Below, piece after piece: positions 33,086 to 44,532 of a DNA stretch of 64,000 bases (the stretch's first letter is position 1; each line of letters begins with the position of its first letter). A program made the position numbers and the translations under genes. The stretch lies in contig JAWQUS010000010.1 of the NCBI GenBank assembly GCA_036365455.1, positions 16,788,501 to 16,852,500 of the forward strand, written 5' to 3'. This DNA is from Macrosoma leucophasiata. Lineage: Eukaryota > Arthropoda > Insecta > Lepidoptera > Hedylidae. A model generated the notes under the pieces. That model was not told the DNA's origin. It worked only from the letters and a program-made list of their open reading frames with translations, and made no database searches.

Positions 33086-33159
33086 GCTTCAGTAGCTCAA
33101 TTGGAAGAGCGGCTGGACTAGATTACCAGTAGGTCGCGAGTTCGAGCCTCGCCTGAAGT
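33086..33159 (+). other. tRNA-like sequence, right arm of the palindrome
   Basis: Inverted copy of 32663-32736 with one change in the anticodon region (ATTACCAGT for ATTCCCAGT). It has the same 9-nt anticodon loop. Confidence 0.55.
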
Positions 33160-33487
33160 CAAATTTTTCTTTCCATTTTTCTTTAAAAATACAATCAATA
33201 TTATTCACGAATTTATTTGTTACACAATCATTTGAAATTCAAAATCAAACTCATAAATAGGTTTTTTAATTAAAAATGATAAAACGTCTAGTTTTACTTT
33301 CTTTATTCACTTTTAACTTTACCTTGAGAACAAGTGATTAGGTCTACATTGATCTTTTAAAATTACTTATTTATCTTTGCAATGTAAAGTGTATTATACG
33401 TGTATTAGTGTCTAGATAAATTTCCAAATCAATATTGAAGTACATAAATGCGAGGCATATACTCTCCGATTATAAAAAATATTTCTA

Positions 33488-33752
33488 ACTGGCTGACCCG
33501 GCAAACTTCGTATTGCCTCTGAATGAAATAATGTATGTGTCAGTTTGTTGGATAAATACGGGCTATTTGTATGAGAGAATGAAATTATGGTTTTTACTAT
33601 TTCCCTTCAATTCCTTCATATTTTTTTACCTTTTTAAACCTTTCCTAGACTTCCAACCAAAATTAGCCAAATTGGTATAGCCGTTCTCGAGTTTTAGCGA
33701 GACTAACGAACAGCAATTGATTTTTATACATATGAGATATATATATAGATAG
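33488..33752 (-). mobile_element. Helitron-like element, copy 2
   Basis: Minus-strand start near TCTATATATATATCTC and GCTAAAACTCGAGAACGGCT, ending ACGAAGTTTGCCGGGTCAGC CAG. Aligns throughout with 24772-25026. Confidence 0.6.
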
Positions 33753-33756
33753 ATGT

Positions 33757-34105
33757 AACTTCACGCTAGTATTCTCCGAAGGGTTGTCAGAAGTAATTTT
33801 GTGCAGTCACGTATACATGATAGGTAGGTACATGTCATCGACGACACAACACAGCTGTAGGTAGGTGTAATGCAAACACTCACGATTTTCCGGTTACTTT
33901 TGTTCCATGTAATAGGTGGCGAGCCTTTTGACATTTCCAAGCATTTTACCAAACACTGAGAGGTATTGGGAAACTTCCAGAAAATTAAAGAATTCCCAAT
34001 AACGCCAGAAATTAAGAATAATATACTTAAAACAATATAACTTCTGTTTTTGAACACGGGACCCCAATGTAGCCATAGTGGCCTGCAACTATGACCCTAC
34101 AGAGG
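33757..34105 (-). mobile_element. SINE-B, diverged copy
   Basis: The minus strand carries the GGCCACTATGGCTACATTGG GGTCCC head remnant, GTAATGCTTGG-like and CTCGCCACCTATTACATGGA, and ends CGTGAAGTTAC. It is more diverged than other SINE-B copies. Confidence 0.55.
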
Positions 34106-34109
34106 TAGT

Positions 34110-34318
34110 AAAAAAATACGCTTACACTCAAAGCCCCACACTAGATATAAACCTGTGTCGTGGGTGCCGTTGTACACATACAACACATACATAAACACCC
34201 AGACTCGAAACAAATAAATCTGTAGACCGTATAAATATTTGTCCCGGTGCGGGGATCGAAGCCGCGACCCTCAGAATCCAACAGTCATCTCACACTACTG
34301 TACCAACCGGATCGTAGT
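34110..34318 (-). mobile_element. SINE-A copy
   Basis: On the minus strand: ATCCGGTTGGTACAGTAGTG, GGGTCGCGGCTTCGATCCCC and GCACCGGGACAAATATTTAT. The tail is GTGTAAGCGTATTTTTTT. Confidence 0.7.
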
Positions 34319-34451
34319 CAAATGTAACATATATTAACACCGCTTGTGACCAGTGCCTACGTGATCAATATAATGACCTTTGTCTCTTATTTGTTATGTT
34401 GTGGTCTTCTTTTTGCAAGCCACTATTGACAATTACGACTAATAAAAATGA

Positions 34452-34726
34452 CTTTTTTTATGTGATGGAAGTGGCAAACAAGCATGCAGTACACATTGAT
34501 GTTAAGTGACGACTGCAGTCTATAGACACCCACACAAAGACCAAGGTCAAAATGCAGATGCGTTACTACTCCTAAGGCTTAAGGTGTTATGCCTCTGTGC
34601 CGGAAATTACAGTGCCGTACATTACCACCTGACCGGAACACGACAGTGCTGATTACCACCATTTAGCGGCAATTATATTAAGTAATGCGGTGAAGCCTAC
34701 GCCCGCGAGCTCCTCCACCACCCGTC
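34452..34726 (-). repeat. Repeat C, full copy
   Basis: Plus-strand reading TGATGGAAGTGGCAAACAAG, GACCAAGGTCAAAATGCAGA and GCGAGCTCCTCCACCACCCG. The 5' hairpin GAGCTCCAGTGACGGAGCTC is shortened. Confidence 0.7.
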
Positions 34727-35584
34727 AATTATTTTTATCAGAAATAGGCCCCAGGACCACGATTGTCGAGTCCGCTAGAGATCAGCGGCAATTTTCATAT
34801 GTATGTCGAGAAAAAGAGCAAGTTTCAATGTTGGCCTGATAAAAGCAAATCACTCTCACATTTTCCTCCTCGGGTGTCCCTCCTATTTCATAAAATCACC
34901 TGCTTAGCAGCTAATTGTAACTAACTTAACAGACGCATTTTTTTGCTGGTACTGCATCAGCAACAATGTACGGCTCTAGTGCGGACGTGCGTGCTCACTG
35001 AGCGTGCGGGCGACGTGTTTCCGATGTGCACGCCTGTTTATTAGCGCTACTACAGGCTGTAGTCACGTTCGAAAACTCGCCGGTGAAACTACAACGAATA
35101 TTATTTTTAAATTAAGATAACATAGTATTTCAAATGGTCGCAAACAGATTTCGGGAATCTTGCATAGGTACTTTTTGAGACGTTTTTTTATTCGAATTAT
35201 CATGTACAATTGAGGGTAGAAACGATACTATTACCATTCCCCTCTCCCCTAAGATTACTTCTTCAATGAGCGTGCCGATATTGAACATTGCGTTTTGTTT
35301 GTGTTACAAAAAAACGTCCGTGATTTTTTAAAAATGTTTAGAAGTTTAGGACCATAAAGGGGAAAAGTCATATTTTTTAAATCATGAACTGCTTCATTAA
35401 AAGTTCGTTTTAAATATGACATATGTTTTGGATTTTCATAAGAAGGTCGTTTATTTATTAGTTACGCGATGTTGATGTATGCAAACTACTTGTATATATT
35501 AACTAATTTATTCTCCGTGGATCCCATCATATTTAATTTACGTTGCACGTTCACGGCTGACTGATTTATATGCAATGGCGATAT

Positions 35585-35715
35585 AAATATATGTATGTAT
35601 CTTAACGCCGTTTACGGGGTAGGCAGAGAGTGTGGAGTTATCCCGGTCCTGACACAACTCCCGTGCTTCTTCTACATTCATTATTCTTTTCACACATGCA
35701 AGAATGTGTGAAATG
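35585..35715 (-). repeat. LINE 3'-terminal fragment
   Basis: The minus strand has ATGAATGTAGAAGAAGCACG and GTCAGGACCGGGATAACTCC, then AGATACATACATATATTT. Translation: MNVEEARELCQDRD. Confidence 0.6.
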
Positions 35716-36359
35716 GATTTCAATTATATCGGCCCGGTATATTCCAAGCAAAATTTTTGTAACAGATATACAGACAGACGATCACACACCTGAGTTATCT
35801 TATTGAGGTACCATTTCGTGTATGGAATCCTAAAAATACATTTGATCGATAATAATAGAATCCAAATAACTTTCGACTATCAATTAATTAGTTTTCAACT
35901 TGTGGCAATAATTGTTTTCATTTATTTCGATTTTTTTCTTTAGGGACGGGAAGACATTCTTCCGTCCTTTAAAGTTTTCGTGTAGGACTGTAACTGCTAG
36001 CAAAAGCGTAAAACATACTTTGTAAGGGCCTAAAACGTATAACTATTAAGTTTTCTAACGGATTAATCACTAACTTGATATTAACTCACAGATGAGTTTA
36101 AACATGCAAAGGTGAAGTTGAGTTGGTTAAGTTTGAAAACTTATGACAGCGGGCTTACTTTATTGCGCTATAAATGTAAAAAGAACGAAAAGACGTCACA
36201 CAAGACATGCAAGTTTCATAAACTACCTTTTTAATGGCATTTTTCGGACATATAATTAGTTAATTTAATTGGAGCCCACTTTTAAAATTACTTAATTTTG
36301 GATACGGATACCTATTATGTGAGTTAATTACTTAACCGCGTGAAACACGCATGTGGTTT

Positions 36360-36550
36360 TTTTTTATGTCATGAAGTGGCAAACTAGCATACAGTTTAAC
36401 CTTCTTATTTATAAACGTACATTAGATACGTTTTTGCTATAATGGTTTGTCTTTGTCAGTCGTGTTGTCAATTGCTTAGGAAAGAATGAGATAAAAAAGA
36501 TAATATATTAGCAACACTTTAACTAAAATACGTTTATGAATAATGGGGTA
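36360..36550. repeat. Repeat C end fragment joined to MITE family E copy 2
   Basis: Begins with ATGTCATGAAGTGGCAAACT (repeat C end) and continues with TATTTATAAACGTACATTAG ...ACTAAAATACGTTTATGAAT AATGGGG, the diverged inverted ends of MITE family E. Confidence 0.5.
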
Positions 36551-36599
36551 AGTTTATAGTAAGTGAATATTGTGGGCTATATACATCTATATAAAAACC

Positions 36600-36735
36600 C
36601 AAGGTTCTTGGTCTTCCTGGTTGCAGAGGCCCAGGAAGACCAAGACAGACCTACCATGACCAAATAGGTCGAGTACGAGAATGATGAATGTAGAAATTGT
36701 AGAAGAAGCACAGATGGTGCAAGCGGATTAGCGAT
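36600..36735 (+). repeat. LINE 3' fragment
   Basis: GGTTGCAGAGGCCCAGGAAG ACCAAGACAGACCTACCATG and GAATGATGAATGTAGAAATT match the GCRGPGRPRQTYHDQ and MMNVE segments seen at 24595 and 58713. Confidence 0.55.
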
Positions 36736-38369
36736 CGCAGTGGCAGTTTTATAGCGAGACGCTGCTACCCATCCCGTTCTTGCATTTACAACGATATTCG
36801 AATGGTTTGACCGTGATATAGTTAATTTCTGTCATAATATAAAGGGCTAAATGTACTAAGTAGCTGCAATATCTTGCATCAGTATTTCTACAAAAAACTT
36901 TAGTTATATAAGTAATGTTATTTTATGCAACCTACAATCGAGTTACAAAATCCAATTAAGTCATTACTGACCAACTAACAAAACAGCGAGTGATCACTTT
37001 GTCATTCGCATAAAAAATATTCGGCCATTTTTACTTTCCTTTTGTTTGTAATGGTGCTACCACATTGTGTTTAAAATTCTGAAGGTGCTTCTATTGTAAC
37101 TTTGTTTATTAAAATTACATTATAAGCACCTTTTAAATCTTATAAGTATTCCTAGTTGTAAATTCATCAAAAATAAAATAATGGGTTGTTTAAAAATTTT
37201 AAAGTGTAAGTAGGTTTAAATCAAATTGTTTATTTGATTGTTTTTTCAACACACACGTCACTAGTTCTTTATTTGTATATTATATATGTATATTACCTAT
37301 AACGAATCGAAAACTGCTTTAAAAATAAATATTAATTTTAGCAGGCAAATAGTAGGAAATAGACGTCCGCTAAGAACGGATTTGGCGACTAAGTCGGATT
37401 AAGTAGGTCTAAGAAGGTTTTCGTAAGTCATACTTCTTAGGTCAAAAACAAACTTCCACGTTGGCAAAACTGGCGGTATCTACCAGTATATATAATAATA
37501 TGTATAAGATAAAACTAACCTTTTAAATAAAACCAAAGAAAGACCTACCTATTTGATTTTATTACATCATACAAACTTTTAATTTATTATCATTTTATTT
37601 ATTTGTTATTAGTAATAATTAACGAACACAATTAAACATGTAATTACTCCCTCTCTACAAAAACAAAAAGACATTGATATGTATGTTTACCGAGCGATCC
37701 TGTCAAAATAACTGAACTAGGTACAATATTTTATTCAAATAACATCTACGATATACCTACATTAACATAACATATAATAATATGTAATGAGTAGAATAGA
37801 TTTCATTTTTTATTTATTCATAAAAATGACCTTAAATATAACAGGTCACGTTAAAGAATATTTTATAATTTATATTTTGTTTCCAATAAAACATAAATAG
37901 GCAGAGGTATGTAATTATATAATCTGTTACATAAAATCTGGGTTTACCCTACATAAATTGAGTTCATTCAAAGGATTATTGTGAAATTGTAACTAAATAT
38001 GGTTCATGGCTTCAAAATCTGCTTCGGTCGATTATTGGCAAAAAAGAACCTTAGCATTGACTTTACGTTGAGGTCACTTTCCATCGTCATAGAAACAAGT
38101 TTACTAAGTTACTGCTATTTATTTATAGCAACTTGTTGAATATCAACAAGCTATTTATCATAATTCACATTAAAGGCTATCGTAGTAAACTAAATTCCAT
38201 TCGTGTGTAAATCTATACTGTATACGGCATTCTGTTTCATTGTGTAGTAAAAATATACCTATATTGTTATGCAGTGTCAAAAAGCATTCAAATTAAAAAA
38301 AAAAAAAAAGGTAACATAAAGGTAAGTCATTATGAAGACTATAACAGCCATCGACATTAAGGTTTTTTA

Positions 38370-38658
38370 CTGGTGGTAGAGCTCCAGTGACGGAGCTCGA
38401 GGGCGTAGGCACCACCACATTACCTAATATACTTGCCGCTAAATAGTAGTGTTCAGCACTATCATGTTCCGGTCAGGTGGTAATGTACGGCCCTGTAATT
38501 TCCGGCACAGAGACATAATACCTTAGGCCTCAGGAGTGGTAACGCATCTGCATTTTGACATTGGTCATTGTGTGGGTGTCTCTAGGCTGCAGTCATCACT
38601 TAACATCAATGTGAACTGCATGCTTGATTGCCACTTCCATAACATAAAAAAAAAAAAT
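38370..38658 (+). repeat. Repeat C, full copy
   Basis: Starts CTGGTGGTAGAGCTCCAGTG and ends CCATAACATAAAAAAAAA. Confidence 0.75.
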
Positions 38659-38889
38659 TAAGGGTCATAGCTCACTAGAGCCACCCGGCACCCGACCAGC
38701 ACAGCCTCGTTTTACGGTGTCCACACGTTGTCGACGGGTGGTCCACGGTGAACGACACGATGTAACTTGTGAACCACTCGCGGATCCTTTCTATACCGAT
38801 AAAAATTTCCAAAGAACTGAAACTGGAAGATCAGACGTTAGCAGTAGTACCTTCTGTCACATTACTAATACCTACAATTATTCAAACGT

Positions 38890-39168
38890 AATTAATCCCC
38901 GAAGGAGTAGGCAGAGGTAAATGCATGCATTCAATCGTACATGTAAACACCCACGATTCGCCGTTTACGTTTTGGCCCATGTAACAGGTGGCGAGCCTAT
39001 TGATATCTCCGGGCACGTTACCTAGGTACTGGGAAACTTCCAGAAAATGAAAAAATCCTATAGAACCAGAGGTAAAGGATTTTACACCGTTATCTCTAAT
39101 ATCCGAATCGAACCCGGGACCTCAGCGTAGTAGTAGTGGCCTGCTACCACTAGGCTACTGAGGCAATT
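38890..39168 (-). mobile_element. SINE-B copy
   Basis: The minus strand starts TTGCCTCAGTAGCCTAGTGG, has GAGGTCCCGGGTTCGATTCG, CTCGCCACCTGTTACATGGG and ends CTACTCCTTCGGGGATTA. Confidence 0.75.
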
Positions 39169-39399
39169 ATTAAATATTAGAAATACATAATAAACACACT
39201 TGTACAACTTGCGTAAATTTCACATAAATATCATTAACTAGATTAATGTACAAATATGTATGCTTAAAATATTTTGCATTATTTATGAGTCTGTCTGCGA
39301 ATATTTTGCAACAATGCCTAATAGTTACATGAAACTGATCTACTTAGATATGTTGTAGATACATAATAATATACATCCTAAATACATAATTACAATATT

Positions 39400-39552
39400 T
39401 TATTTTTAAAGAAAAATGGAAAGATAAATTTGACTTCAGGCGAGACTCGAACTCGCGACCTACTGGGAATCTAGTCCAGCCGCTCTTCCAATTGAGCTAC
39501 TGAAGCCCTGCCCGATTTGTCAAATCTTTCCTTCACATCTATTGCATTGCTG
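39400..39552 (-). repeat. Single-arm copy of the palindrome unit with tRNA-like head
   Basis: Repeats TTTATTTTTAAAGAAAAATG GAAAG, the tRNA-like head (39433-39506, minus) and the TTTCCTTCACATCTATTGCA TTGCT segment, then diverges into unrelated sequence. It shows that the unit at 32634 also exists alone. Confidence 0.7.
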
Positions 39553-39720
39553 AGTGACAAAAATTACGGGGCCATACCTTCTTACCAGCTATCTTACTAG
39601 AACAAGCTTGTTCTTGTTATGTATTATGGTAATTTATACAATACAATAGTGCTGAACACTACCATTTGGCTGCAGATAGTTTATGTGATGCCTAAGTCCT
39701 CTAATTCCAACGCTGAAGTT
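39553..39720 (-). repeat. Decayed repeat C remnant
   Basis: AAAAATTACGGGGCCATACC and ATAGTGCTGAACACTACCAT match the centre of repeat C. The flanks have diverged. Confidence 0.5.
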
Positions 39721-40247
39721 ATATTGAATTAGTATTGATAGCATTAAATTTATAATAGTTACATACTCGTATATTACACTCAAAAAATAAAAATAATTTG
39801 AATAAGAAGTCCTCTTGCGTAGGTATTATTATTTTTTTCCGATTCATTATTATCAATTCTAAGTAGGTACGTTCAAAAGATCTAAGTTTTCTAAAAAATT
39901 GCAACCGTGGTGAAACCAGCTATCATCATTGAATACCAATAGGGTAGATACACAACAATTTACAATAACTAATTCTTGGAAACTAAAATACAAATATTTC
40001 TGTGCAAATTTCATGTGTTGGCATTGTTTTTTCATTTTTCTATTTCTTTAGCTAATATTTTTGTTGCAGTTGATATTATTGACATGAATCTCCATGATTT
40101 TTCAGTGTTCCGCATTCGACCAAACTGACAACCTTCACATTCGTTCGTTACGTAAATTACGTCACACGAGTCCGCGCGTGCATTGGCTTACAAATTTGAC
40201 GCCCCAAGCGGTAAGATTGATTCAATTCTCTCTCGTAACGTCTCCGG

Positions 40248-40286
40248 TATATATTGAGGTATATGTCTATGCTAATTCATCAGTTC
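40248..40286 (+). promoter_or_regulatory. Core promoter of gene 9
   Basis: TATATAT at 40248-40254 is followed about 30 nt later by TTCATCAGTTCC (40277-40288), which matches the arthropod initiator TCAGT. The start codon of gene 9 at 40326 would then have a 5' UTR of about 45 nt. Confidence 0.65.
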
Positions 40287-40325
40287 CACATCGGAAGTCT
40301 TAGAAGAAGGATCAACAAAATAAAC

Positions 40326-43300
40326 ATGTTAGCTAAAGTGCGTATTTAGATATGCATGATTCATTATATTACACACTGATCTAAATAATAACAAAAATGA
40401 AAACATTTCAGATCCTGATCCTTGCGGTTGCTGTGACGACATGCTTTTCTGAGGATCAACAAGCCTACAGATACGCACCAGTCCACCAGGAGCACAATGA
40501 GTACAGATACCCGGAACATAGCACCCTGGGTATCTTAAACGTGGAACCAGTGTCTGTTGATGAAGAACAAAGCGCACCTGAAGGCCATGGAAAGGCTACT
40601 TCCTCGCAGAGTATCATACATGCGGCTGCCGTCACTGAAGAATCCCAGTCTGGGGAGGCTTACGAACAGTACAATCCCGAGCCAGCGAACCACCAGTATT
40701 ACCAAGTGAAGGAACAATATCAGCAGGCTCCGCAATACAAAATTCAGTCTGTGCACTACCCAGCTGTTCGCCATGAAGTGCAATTGGAGCATCTTCCCCA
40801 TCGCCAGACTGTACACTACGAGCCTAACTACCACCACGCACACCAATCTCCCGTCTACCATCAAGCCGAATCCAATTCTCACGAAGAGCCCGTAGATTAT
40901 TATGTAAGTGTGCATCTTTATTGCAAATTCATTCGCGGACGTCCGCCACCCGTTTAACTGCGACTTTCTATTCATTTATTCGTATCGTAGTTCATCCATT
41001 CTAATCGGTAATGAGATCATATTCTGCATTAGAATAGTTTAGTTATGTAAAGTGTAACAATAAATATGTCTTTTCAGGCGTACCCTAAATACCAATATGA
41101 GTACAAAGTGGAGGATCCCCACACCGGAGACAATAAGTACCAGCATGAGATTCGTGACGGAGATAACGTCAAAGGAGTCTACTCTCTCCACGAAGCTGAT
41201 GGATCAGTTAGGACTGTTGAGTACAGCTCTGATAAACATCATGGGTAAGTTTCCTTGTTGTAACACACAGAAATACAAGAAGTATTTAAATGATAAACTA
41301 CACAACATTCGAGTAGCATAATATGATCTAAATAGTAATGAGAGCATTTAGTTTGTAATATTTAATATTTCAATGTTAATAGATATCTTTTTTGGTACAT
41401 AATATGTGTAAGTCAGTGACCCAAACATGAAAGTGTAATGTAAATGAAATAATGTAAGTATGTATGTTGAAAATTAAGGTAATTTCAGGGATGTCAATTC
41501 TATAATTTCAAAAAAAAATCTAATGGCTCACTGTTATTTCATTAAAGTAAAAAATCTCAGCATATATATTTGTTGAATCTTAGGATACACGGTTTCGAAG
41601 TTAGTTAAAAAAATAATAGGAGATAAAAATAACTACGTTAAGAAAAACCGACTTCAAATCTAAAAAGTAAAAAATAATACAGATTTAATATTAATTATAT
41701 ACTACCTATTATTGTGTTATTTACTAATAGGATTTAAGTCGCTGCCAAGCCTTAAACAAATAATTATATTTTAATCACTTAAATATGAATAAGAGCAAAT
41801 TAATACAATGAACAAAAGGTAATCGGCGAATCGTGGGTGTTTGCATGTATGCTTGAATGCATGCATTTACAACTGCCTACCCCTTCGGGGATTACAGGCA
41901 TGAATTTACGTTTTAATACCATGAAATGCCTACTTTAATGATTTTGGCTTGGCACCGACTTCAATCCTATTAGTAAATAACACATATAAATATTAGGTAG
42001 TATATAATTAATATTAAATCTGTATTATTTTTTACTTTTTAGAATTGAAGTCGGTTTTTCTTAACGTAATTATTTTTATTTAATACTTTTTAGTTTATTG
42101 CTGCATTGTCAATAAGATTAATGTTCACACCTGTTAAATTTGTAAAATCTGACTCTTTTAACTTCGTGACAATAAGATAGGTACATAATTTAAACTGTTT
42201 AGATGTGTCGATACAAAATTATTACTCGGCTATACGAAATCAATGAAAAAAAAATTGATTTTTGGGGAAAGTAATCATGGACTGTTAACTCTATGCATTT
42301 ATCCACAAAGGAGTAAATAAGCTGTATTGTGTCGTCGATGAGTAAATATGTCATTGTCACTTGTTGTCATGCGCATTAGGACTATCTAGGACGTCAGTGG
42401 ATTCAACGCATTGTTATGACAACACGCTGTCTAATCTTATTCCTTTAGCTTGAGGTGAAAGTAAGTAAAAAATGCTCATAAATTAAAAACTAATGGGCTT
42501 ACCTGAATAAATTTTTTATGGGACCAATTCGAAACTATTCCGCATCAAACACAACAAGAATTACGTAAATCGGTCCAGAAATCTCTTCGAAATTGGCGTA
42601 CATACATAAAAAATATATATATACTCGTATATATACCGGCCGAAAAGAGAACCTTCTCGTTTTTTTGAACTCGGTTAAAAATGGCTACATTTCTCCAGAA
42701 CTACAGAACTTAAAATAAAAAATCAAAAATGCTCTTTATTAACTGATTTTTCTGTAAACCTATAAGACGCCGGATGTTTGTAGATTTTCCATTTGCCAGT
42801 GTTTCCAGGAATTTTCCAGTGCCATCATCGAAGCTTGGGATAATATCAATAGGATCGCCACCTGTTACATGGGACTTGTTTGCATATATATTCTTTAATG
42901 TATGAAGAAGCGCGCATGCCCCCGTGGCTGGTGTAGATATAGATACAGGCGCGGGTGGGGTGTGCGATGGGTGACCGCTAGTGGCAAATTAAAAATACGC
43001 GTTTCCGTGCTTCGGAGGGCACGTTAAGCCGTCGGTCCCGGTTGCTATCGATAGATAGCAGTCGTTAAATCTTGTCGGAGGCCTTATGGGCGGTTTAAAA
43101 ACATTCGACAGCGGGTTGATCACTTACCCGTATCTCCACCAACCCGCATTGGAGCAGCGTGGTGGAGTAAGGCCTCCCCCTAAAAAAGGAGAGACTCGTG
43201 CCCAGCAGTGGGACGTTTTAAGGGTTGCCATGATTATTATGTAATGACATGAGATGTATTTTCTAAATATTTACAGATTCAACGCTGTAGTTAAACATTC

Positions 43301-43346
43301 AGCGCCGGGACAACACGTTCACATAGAAAGCCATCACGAGAACTGA
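40326..43346 (+). CDS. RR-2 cuticular protein gene 9, complete, plus strand
   Basis: Exons 40326-40337 (MLAK), 40412-40903, 41078-41244 and 43277-43346 give about 246 residues. I chose MLAK with its GTGCGT donor over the in-exon MKTFQ start, because ATTTCAG precedes ATCCTGATCC and the paralogues share this layout. Exon 2: signal peptide ILILAVAVTTCFS, then a long acidic, Tyr/Gln/His-rich linker ([54 protein letters not shown]) ending EEPVDYY. RR-2 exon: [40 protein letters not shown] and DGSVRTVEYSSDKHHG. Tail: FNAVVKHSAPGQHVHIESHH EN. The linker is about three times longer than in neighbours. Intron 3 (2 kb) carries repeats including an inverted pair. AATAAA near 43453. It is isolated by 9-10 kb of repeats to the left and about 7 kb to the right. 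Confidence 0.93.
41630..42078. repeat. Inverted repeat pair in intron 3 of gene 9
   Basis: Left arm 41630-41750 (ACGTTAAGAAAAACCGACTT, ACTAATAGGATTTAAGTCGC) and right arm about 41945-42078 are reverse complements over some 120 bp. The spacer holds a SINE-B tail (41816-41912). It could be a DNA element invaded by a SINE, or two repeats inserted head to head. Confidence 0.65.
41816..41912 (+). repeat. SINE-B 3' fragment
   Basis: AAAAGGTAATCGGCGAATCG, GTTTGCATGTATGCTTGAAT and ACCCCTTCGGGGATTACAGG match the 3' part of SINE-B. Confidence 0.65.
42930..43235 (+). repeat. LINE-like 3' end (lepidopteran RTE-style repeat)
   Basis: Contains TTCGGAGGGCACGTTAAGCC, GTCGGTCCCGGTTGCTATCG, CTCCACCAACCCGCATTGGA, GCAGCGTGGTGGAGTAAGGC and GTGCCCAGCAGTGGGACGTT. 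These words are characteristic of a very common lepidopteran LINE-type repeat 3' region. Family assignment from memory only. Confidence 0.6.
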
Positions 43347-43734
43347 TTGCGATCTATCTAGATATCTAAGACTGACTGGTTTGCCTTAATGTTATTGTTA
43401 TTACATGTGTAGATTAAATGTTACTAAATTTATTATTACTACATATATACCTAAATAAATAAAATGAAAAAAAATACGCATATTTATTTTACTAACATAT
43501 TTCTAAGAACGACTGCGTCTTCGATATTATTTAACAGATTAGATTCATACTTTTATTTTATGTCATAAGGTCATAAAACCACATGATTGAAAGTGGTCAC
43601 TGTCGCCTTTCATTTGCACACCAGAGGAGTTGCTAACGCGCTGCTAGCCCTGAAGGACTCTTGACGACATTTTTCAAGAACCCCATATTGTAGCACCACA
43701 TGTATTTTTAAGTAGGTACTAAGATTTCATCAAT

Positions 43735-43912
43735 CGGTAATACAGCCCTGTAATTTCCAGCACACAGGCATAATACCTTAGACCTCAGCAGTGGTAACGC
43801 ATTTGTATTTTGACGTTGGTCTTTGTGTGGGTCTATAGGCTGCAGTCATCACTTAACAACAATGTGAACTGCATGCTTGTTTACCACTTCCATTACATTA
43901 AAAAAAAACTGA
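43735..43912 (+). repeat. Repeat C, 5'-truncated copy
   Basis: Begins at CGGTAATACAGCCCTGTAAT and ends CCATTACATTAAAAAAAA. The 5' half is missing, as expected of a retroelement copied from its 3' end. Confidence 0.7.
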
Positions 43913-44321
43913 TTTTGCGTTTATCAAACATAAACTTTCACATTTAACAGAGATGATGAGGCAGAATGATTATACAATTATTTTGTATTCCGAAAACGAT
44001 GATTGTTGATCGATGAAATAGGAGTAAACTCGGTAGCTTACTGGTGAAGCGTATGGACTGGTTATCCTGAAAATTCAATTCCTTGTTGAAAAAAAATTCA
44101 AAGTTCAAAATTCAAATCATTTATTTTTAATTGGTCTACAAGGACACTTTTGCATTGTCGGGTTATAAGCTACCTAGAGAGAATGACTTATAATAATAAT
44201 CCAATAGGTATTAATAAATACCAATTTAATAATAATATTTAACCGATACGTGAATTATCAAATTTTTCAATTCCTTCATAGAAGAAAAAGAAAAATCTGT
44301 TCGTCATAATCATAGTTTTGA

Positions 44322-44532
44322 CGACCCGGTTAGTCCAGCGGTGTGAGATGACCGTTTGATTCGAAGGGTCGCGGGTTCGATCCCCGCACCGGGACAAATG
44401 TTTGTATGGCCTACAGATATTTGTTTCGGGTCTGGGTGTTTGTGTATGTGTTGTATGTGTACAACGGCACCCACGACACAGGTTTATACCTACTGTGGGG
44501 CTGTGAGTGTAAGCGTATTTATTTATTATTAT
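44322..44532 (+). mobile_element. SINE-A, best-preserved copy
   Basis: GACGACCCGGTTAGTCCAGC, CGGGTTCGATCCCCGCACCG and GGACAAATGTTTGTATGGCC form the tRNA-like head and junction. The body reads TACAACGGCACCCACGACAC AGG and ends GTGTAAGCGTATTTATTTAT. Confidence 0.8.

Larger units (their letters stand above)
32634..33191. repeat. Composite palindrome with tRNA-like heads
   Basis: Two arms of about 207 bp (32634-32840 and 32983-33191) are inverted copies. Each holds a tRNA-like head, AGCAATGCAATAGATGTGAA, a GGTAGCAGCAGCGCCATCTA word and GGTTGCCTAACTAGCATAGT. The 140-bp centre has a direct copy (32896-32948) of sequence just left of the palindrome (32588-32640, TTTTATATTATTTCGCATTA). A single head-plus-tail segment recurs at 39405-39552. 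Confidence 0.75.
31350..40240. other. Nine-kb gene-free stretch, repeats only
   Basis: No cuticle-type exon or other recognisable coding exon was seen on either strand. The stretch contains repeat C copies, SINE-A and SINE-B, a Helitron-like element, LINE fragments and the 32.6-33.2 kb palindrome, listed separately. Parts such as 34740-35580, 35720-36360 and 36740-38360 are plain AT-rich sequence in which I see nothing to annotate. Confidence 0.5.

Noticed and set aside
32663..33159. Two functional tRNA genes
   Set aside because: The anticodon loop has 9 nt, no valid anticodon can be placed, and the same head occurs in a third dispersed copy.
40397..40411. MKTFQ as the start of gene 9
   Set aside because: ATTTCAG before ATCCTGATC is a good 3' splice site, and MLAK with a GTGCGT donor at 40326-40339 sits at the normal distance from the TATA box and initiator. 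All paralogues with a complete 5' end have this layout.
40535..40975. Minus-strand frame of 146 codons over gene 9 exon 2
   Set aside because: Shadow of the real exon; no splice logic and no family features.
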